Positions 15,001 to 18,610 of a stretch of 18,610 nt of DNA are shown here, piece after piece. Location: assembly GCA_023426435.1 (NCBI GenBank), contig JAFAAS010000089.1:1-18610 (forward strand). Reading direction: 5' to 3'. A program made the position numbers and the translations under genes. Every line of letters begins with the position of its first letter. Within the stretch, counting starts at the first letter, position 1. This DNA is from Verrucomicrobiota bacterium (lineage in GTDB: Bacteria > Verrucomicrobiota > Verrucomicrobiia > Opitutales > Opitutaceae). The notes beneath the pieces were generated by a model. It had not been told where the DNA came from. It made no database searches and was given only the letters and a program-made list of their open reading frames with translations.

Positions 15001-16137
15001 ATGCCCGCCCGCCCCCTAAAAATCGGCATCACCTGCTACCCCTCCGTCGGCGGCTCCGGCATCCTCGCCTCCGCCCTCGGCGAAGAGCTCGCGCGCCGCG
15101 GACACGAGATCCACTTCATCAGCTACGAACGCCCGTTTCGCATCTCCGTCGACGCCACTCGCGTCTTCTTCCACCCCGTCGTCGTCAACGACTACGATCT
15201 CTTCAAATACCCCGACTACACACTCCCGCTCTCCGTCAAAATGGCCGAAGTCTCCCGCGACTTCGCCCTCGACATCCTTCACGTCCACTACGCCGTCCCT
15301 CACGCCACCGCCGCCATCCTCGCGCTCGAAATGCTCCCGCCCGAGCGCCGTCCCAAACTCATCACCACGCTCCACGGCACTGACACCACCCTCCTCGGAC
15401 GCGACCCCGGCTACGGCCCCGCCGTCCGTCACGCGCTCATCCGCTCCGACGCCGTCACCGCCGTCTCCCGTTTCCTCGAACAGGAAACCCACCGCGTCCT
15501 CGGCCCCGACTGCCCCATCGAGGTCATCCACAATTTCTTCTCCCCCCGCCCCGTCACGCGCCCGCCCGAAACCATCCGCGCCGAGCTCAATCTCGCGCCG
15601 CACGAAACCCTCCTCGTCCACCTCTCGAATCTCCGCCCGATCAAACGCATCGATCGCCTCCTCGAAACCGTCGCGCGCATCGACCGCCGCCACGCCTTCA
15701 AACTCCTCATCCTCGCCGGCGGCGACTTCTCCCCTTTTCAACTCGCCGCCCAACAACTCGGCATCTCCGACCGCCTCATCGTCCGCCAAAACGTCTTCGA
15801 CATCGAAGACTACCTCAACGCCGCCGATATCGCTCTCTTCACGTCCGACTCCGAAAGCTTCTGCCTCGGCATCCTCGAAGCGATGGCCTTCCGCTGCCCG
15901 AGCGTCAGCACCGCCGTCGGCGGTATCCCCGAAGTCATTACACACGACACCGACGGTCTCCTCGTCCCGAGCGCCGCGCCCGACGACCTCGCCCGCGCCG
16001 TCGAATCGCTGATCCTCGACCGCGCCAAACGCGAGACCCTCGGCCGCGCCGCCTGCGAAAAAGCCCGCACCGTCTTCTCCGCCGACACCATCGTCTCCCG
16101 CTACGAATCCTTCTACCGCCACCTCCTGCAGCCGTAG
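15001..16137 (+). CDS. bshA: BshA, N-acetyl-alpha-D-glucosaminyl L-malate synthase
   Basis: This 378-residue GT4-family retaining glycosyltransferase has strong BshA signatures: 'LKIGITCYPSVGGSGILASA', 'GHEIHFISYERPFRI', 'YPDYTLPLSVKMAEVS', 'LDILHVHYAVPHATAAI', 'LITTLHGTDTTLLGRDPGY' and 'SDAVTAVSRFLEQET'. The second Rossmann half has 'LSNLRPIKRIDRLLETVARI' and the GT4 E-x7-E pair (Glu285, Glu293 in 'DSESFCLGILEAM'). It transfers GlcNAc from UDP-GlcNAc to L-malate, the first step of bacillithiol synthesis, in the cytoplasm. Length matches the family (about 375-380). It follows bshB by 81 bases containing a hairpin and a dispersed repeat, so transcription may be partly separate. The ATG at 15001 sits at the normal distance from the first beta strand. 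The stop TAG lies in a hairpin repeat. Confidence 0.95.
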   Translation: MPARPLKIGITCYPSVGGSGILASALGEELARRGHEIHFISYERPFRISVDATRVFFHPVVVNDYDLFKYPDYTLPLSVKMAEVSRDFALDILHVHYAVPHATAAILALEMLPPERRPKLITTLHGTDTTLLGRDPGYGPAVRHALIRSDAVTAVSRFLEQETHRVLGPDCPIEVIHNFFSPRPVTRPPETIRAELNLAPHETLLVHLSNLRPIKRIDRLLETVARIDRRHAFKLLILAGGDFSPFQLAAQQLGISDRLIVRQNVFDIEDYLNAADIALFTSDSESFCLGILEAMAFRCPSVSTAVGGIPEVITHDTDGLLVPSAAPDDLARAVESLILDRAKRETLGRAACEKARTVFSADTIVSRYESFYRHLLQP

Positions 16138-16196
16138 GTTGCGCGCTCGCCGCGCAACTCCCGCCGGCCATGTAGGTTGCGCGCTCGCCGCGCAAC
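16134..16196 (+). repeat. Two identical tandem TAGG hairpins between convergent bshA and glycosidase genes
   Basis: A 25-base unit occurs twice without change (16134-16158 and 16172-16196), 38 bases apart. It runs GTAG, then GTTGCGCG, loop CTCGC, CGCGCAAC. The first TAG is the bshA stop. Each unit is an 8-bp perfect stem with a 5-base loop, and the second ends 3 bases before the stop of the convergent glycosidase. The spacer is TCCCGCCGGCCAT. Likely a two-way transcription barrier and/or a mobile REP-like pair. Confidence 0.75.
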
Positions 16197-16198
16197 GC

Positions 16199-18502
16199 TC
16201 ACTCCACCTCAAAAATCTCCACGAGCGCCACCCCCGTCGATCCACCCGCACCCGACAGGTGCACCGAATAGACTCCCGGATCCAACGTCACCAGCAGCGC
16301 CGCATCCTTGCTCGTATCGCTCGCCAACGGTCCCGCGCCAATCTGCGCAAACACCGCCTTCATCTCCGCCGAACCACCCCAGTCGTTGTTTTCCGCCACC
16401 TGATCCGACGCGCCACCCGCCATCCGAAACAGCTTCAACTGCGGATCCGCCAACACGCCCGTCACTTTATCCCGTGACGCCAACGTCGGCCCCACACCGC
16501 GAATCAACACTGTCTTCGGTCCGTTGCCCGCCAGCACCACCCCGGCGATCAACGTATCGTCTCCCGCGCCCGCCACCGTCCGCGTCGAAAGCGCCTTCAA
16601 CCGGCTGCTCCCGCCTTCATCCGCATCATACGCCTCCACCAACGCCACGCCCGCCGCACCGCTCGTTGTCACGTGCGCCGTGTAAACTCCCCCCGCAATC
16701 TCCTCCAGCAACGCCGCATCCTTCGATCCCTGCGCCACCGCCGACGCCCCCAACCGGCTCCGCGCCTGCAACAACTCCGGCGCATTCACCCAATCGTCAT
16801 TCTCTGCCTCCACCTTCCACTCCCCGCCCGTCAATCGATATACCCGCAACAGCGGATCCGTCAGCGCCGTCGGCACGCTCGCCGCGATCCCCGGCCCCAC
16901 GCCCTGCACCAACACGCGCTTCTCTCCCTCCACCACAAACCCCATGATCAACGTCTGATCCCCCGTCCCCGCCCGGCACCGCGCCGCCAACGCCGCCAGC
17001 CGCGATGTCACATCCCGCGGATAAAACGTCACCACGTTCACCGAATACGGCTCGAGCGTCGTCACAAAATTCTCGCTCCCGCCCACCCGCTGGGCCGACC
17101 CCATTCCCATTTCCCTCCCACCCGTCTTCAACCGCGCCGCCTCGTCCTGCGGTATCCCATAACTCAATACCGGCGCCGCCGGAAACGCCGCAAACCCGTC
17201 CACGTCGAGCGTCACGTTTGCCGCTTCAGTCCGGCTCTTGTTGATCAACAACACCGACAACATCCCATTCGTCCGCTTCGACGCATAAGCCGACACCAAC
17301 GCCGCATCGCTCGTCGCGCGCACAATGCGGTCCCCGCCGCGCGCGAAATGTTTCAGCAGCTTAATCACCCAATACGTCGGATGCGGATCGTTCACCACCG
17401 AGCCCACCGCCGGGTCGGTCGTCGCGAGCACGCCATAGTCGCCGTAGTTGCGCCAGCCATACAGCGAGTTGTTGAAATTCCCGAGCAGCCGCCCCGCCTC
17501 ATCGCGCGGCGGACCATTGTGCAGCGCCCACCACACGAAGCTCTTGAACTCCGTCTGCAGGATCTGCCCGAAACTATCCGCATAGAACAACCCATTCACC
17601 AGGCTCGTGCTCTGCTTCCCCGGCGTCGTCCAAACGGAATTGTTCTCCGTCATGTGAATCTCCACCCCCGCCCCCGCGCCGCCAAACGCCTCGTTCACCA
17701 TCTTCCGAATCGCCGCCGCATCCACCGCCCACGTGCGGTTCGCTTCGAACATCGTCCCACCGGTCAGCAGTCCCGCATCGTTCTCTCCGCCCGGCCCATA
17801 AGGATAACGGTGAAACACCACGAAATCCGGCACCGCCCCAATCGCCGCTAATCGCGCCAACACGCGCGTCGTCCACGAATCCTCCTCCGTCGGGATCGCC
17901 AGCACCACCACGCCAATCTTGATCGTCGGATCCTCCGCTTTCATCAGCGTCATGAATTTCTTCGCTTCCTCCGCATACGTCTCCGGATGGTGCTTCAACG
18001 GATGCAGATCCTCCTCCCACTCGCCATAGTTCTCGTTGCCAATCTCCCAATATTTGAAGCCGTAGCCTTTCGTCACATTCGAATACCGCACCCACGCCGC
18101 CGCCTGTTCCGGTGTCCCCGAACCATAATTCGCCGTGATGTAAACCTTCGCCTTCAACGCCAGCGCCACCTGCGCGAAGTCGTCGAAATCATTCGTCCAT
18201 TCCCAATCGTTGGGGGTCCGCGTGCCCGGCCGATAGCTGCGATTCGTTTCCCAATCATACGTATTCGACGTCGACCCGCCGGGAAACCGCAGCGTCCGCA
18301 CGTCCGCCGCTTTCAACAGCTCCAGCGTCTCCGGACTCATCAGCGCATTGTCCCACACCGCCGTGTTCAGCCCGATCATCAGATCGTCCACCACACGCAC
18401 CGTGTCGTTCGCATCGACCCCGACCCTCACGTCGGCCGCCTGCCCGCGCCCCACGGCCAACCACACCACCACCGCACACGCCACAAATCGAAGGGGTAAC
18501 AT
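16199..18502 (-). CDS. Secreted clan GH-A glycosidase, alpha-L-arabinofuranosidase-like, with two C-terminal repeat domains
   Basis: This 767-residue protein has a signal peptide, 'MLPLRFVACAVVVWLAVGRG', then QAA. The catalytic TIM barrel has 'LRFPGGSTSNTYDWE' (Arg72, Gly75-76), acid/base Glu157 in 'YWEIGNENYGEWEED', 'DFVVFHRYPYGPG', and likely nucleophile Glu286 in 'EIHMTENNSVW'. A beta-rich domain follows to about 495. This pattern resembles GH51/GH39-like arabinofuranosidases and related GH-A families, but I cannot fix the family number. Residues about 500-627 and 628-767 are two homologous domains: each has 'SRL.AL', 'LI.G.V..G', 'GVGP', 'DP.L..(Y/F)R', a 'N.DW' motif, 'SKDAALL', 'GVY..H' and 'GVALVE'. 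This tandem domain is common on secreted Opitutaceae proteins; its role is unknown (surface attachment or sorting is possible). The ATG at 18502 is chosen for the signal peptide; an upstream in-frame ATG (18553) is less likely. It may trim arabinose from polysaccharides, serving the GH43/symporter pair. Confidence 0.8.
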   Translation of the reverse strand: MLPLRFVACAVVVWLAVGRGQAADVRVGVDANDTVRVVDDLMIGLNTAVWDNALMSPETLELLKAADVRTLRFPGGSTSNTYDWETNRSYRPGTRTPNDWEWTNDFDDFAQVALALKAKVYITANYGSGTPEQAAAWVRYSNVTKGYGFKYWEIGNENYGEWEEDLHPLKHHPETYAEEAKKFMTLMKAEDPTIKIGVVVLAIPTEEDSWTTRVLARLAAIGAVPDFVVFHRYPYGPGGENDAGLLTGGTMFEANRTWAVDAAAIRKMVNEAFGGAGAGVEIHMTENNSVWTTPGKQSTSLVNGLFYADSFGQILQTEFKSFVWWALHNGPPRDEAGRLLGNFNNSLYGWRNYGDYGVLATTDPAVGSVVNDPHPTYWVIKLLKHFARGGDRIVRATSDAALVSAYASKRTNGMLSVLLINKSRTEAANVTLDVDGFAAFPAAPVLSYGIPQDEAARLKTGGREMGMGSAQRVGGSENFVTTLEPYSVNVVTFYPRDVTSRLAALAARCRAGTGDQTLIMGFVVEGEKRVLVQGVGPGIAASVPTALTDPLLRVYRLTGGEWKVEAENDDWVNAPELLQARSRLGASAVAQGSKDAALLEEIAGGVYTAHVTTSGAAGVALVEAYDADEGGSSRLKALSTRTVAGAGDDTLIAGVVLAGNGPKTVLIRGVGPTLASRDKVTGVLADPQLKLFRMAGGASDQVAENNDWGGSAEMKAVFAQIGAGPLASDTSKDAALLVTLDPGVYSVHLSGAGGSTGVALVEIFEVE

Positions 18503-18559
18503 CCCCGACAACTCACCACACCCGCCGCTGCCCGCAACGGAAAATCCGCGCACCTCAAT

Positions 18560-18597
18560 GTAGGGCGGGGTCTCCCCCCCCCCCCGCCCCCCCCCCC
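18560..18597 (+). repeat. TAGG hairpin relative running into a poly-C tract at the window end
   Basis: TAGGGCGGGGTCT at 18561 begins like the other TAGG repeats but continues as 12 C, one G, then 11 C, before GAACCCCGGCAAC. The expected partner arm (CCCCGCC) can be found within it, but the C-runs are far longer than in the sister copies. This may be real slippage or a sequencing/assembly error near a contig end. Confidence 0.5.
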
Positions 18598-18610
18598 GAA
18601 CCCCGGCAAC

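Overview
The window looks like a chromosomal stretch from a high-GC member of the Verrucomicrobiota, probably Opitutaceae-like. This is an inference from gene content and repeat style, not from a marker gene. Supporting features are the tandem C-terminal domain with 'RGVGPxL' motifs on a secreted glycosidase, DUF2911 proteins, an 834-residue secreted PIG-L protein next to a sodium:solute symporter, bacillithiol genes, and abundant short intergenic repeats (TAGG hairpins and the repeat that reads 'NHEWTRMNTK' when translated). The + strand is C-rich throughout. Genes on + use C-ending codons and genes on - use G-ending codons, which is why long antisense shadow frames occur everywhere.

Layout. 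1-530 (-): the 5' part of a CheA-like histidine kinase with an Hpt domain, running off the left edge. 778-3939 (+): a GPH/MelB-type sugar symporter followed by a GH43 beta-xylosidase, a xylo-oligosaccharide uptake and hydrolysis pair with a 16-bp palindrome upstream. 3966-6984 (-): an ABC ATPase, an ABC-2 permease with an unexplained C-terminal soluble domain, and a VTT/DedA-type membrane protein, joined by two GTGA stop/start overlaps. 7206-13238 (+): two secreted DUF2911 proteins, a large secreted PIG-L deacetylase, a 57-residue single-span membrane protein and a sodium:solute symporter, with GTGA and ATGA overlaps at two junctions. 13446-16137 (+): a bacillithiol biosynthesis cluster consisting of a very short BshC-like protein, BshB and BshA. 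16199-18502 (-): a secreted clan GH-A glycosidase resembling alpha-L-arabinofuranosidases. The right end is a long poly-C tract.

How the genes work together. GH43 plus the symporter, with the secreted arabinofuranosidase-like enzyme, fit use of arabinoxylan-type polysaccharides. The PIG-L/symporter block looks like extracytoplasmic deacetylation followed by Na+-coupled uptake, substrate unknown. BshA joins GlcNAc to malate, BshB deacetylates the product, and BshC adds cysteine, giving the thiol bacillithiol. The most notable point is that the BshC candidate is only 254 residues, under half the size of the Bacillus enzyme (about 540), yet keeps its recognisable core motifs in order.

No stretch over 300 bases lacks a gene. 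The gaps are 531-777 (palindrome), 6985-7205 (imperfect inverted repeat), 8073-8211 (terminator), 11298-11349 (hairpin), 13239-13445 (repeat cluster) and 14920-15000 (hairpin plus repeat). I saw no tRNA, rRNA, CRISPR array, transposase or origin.
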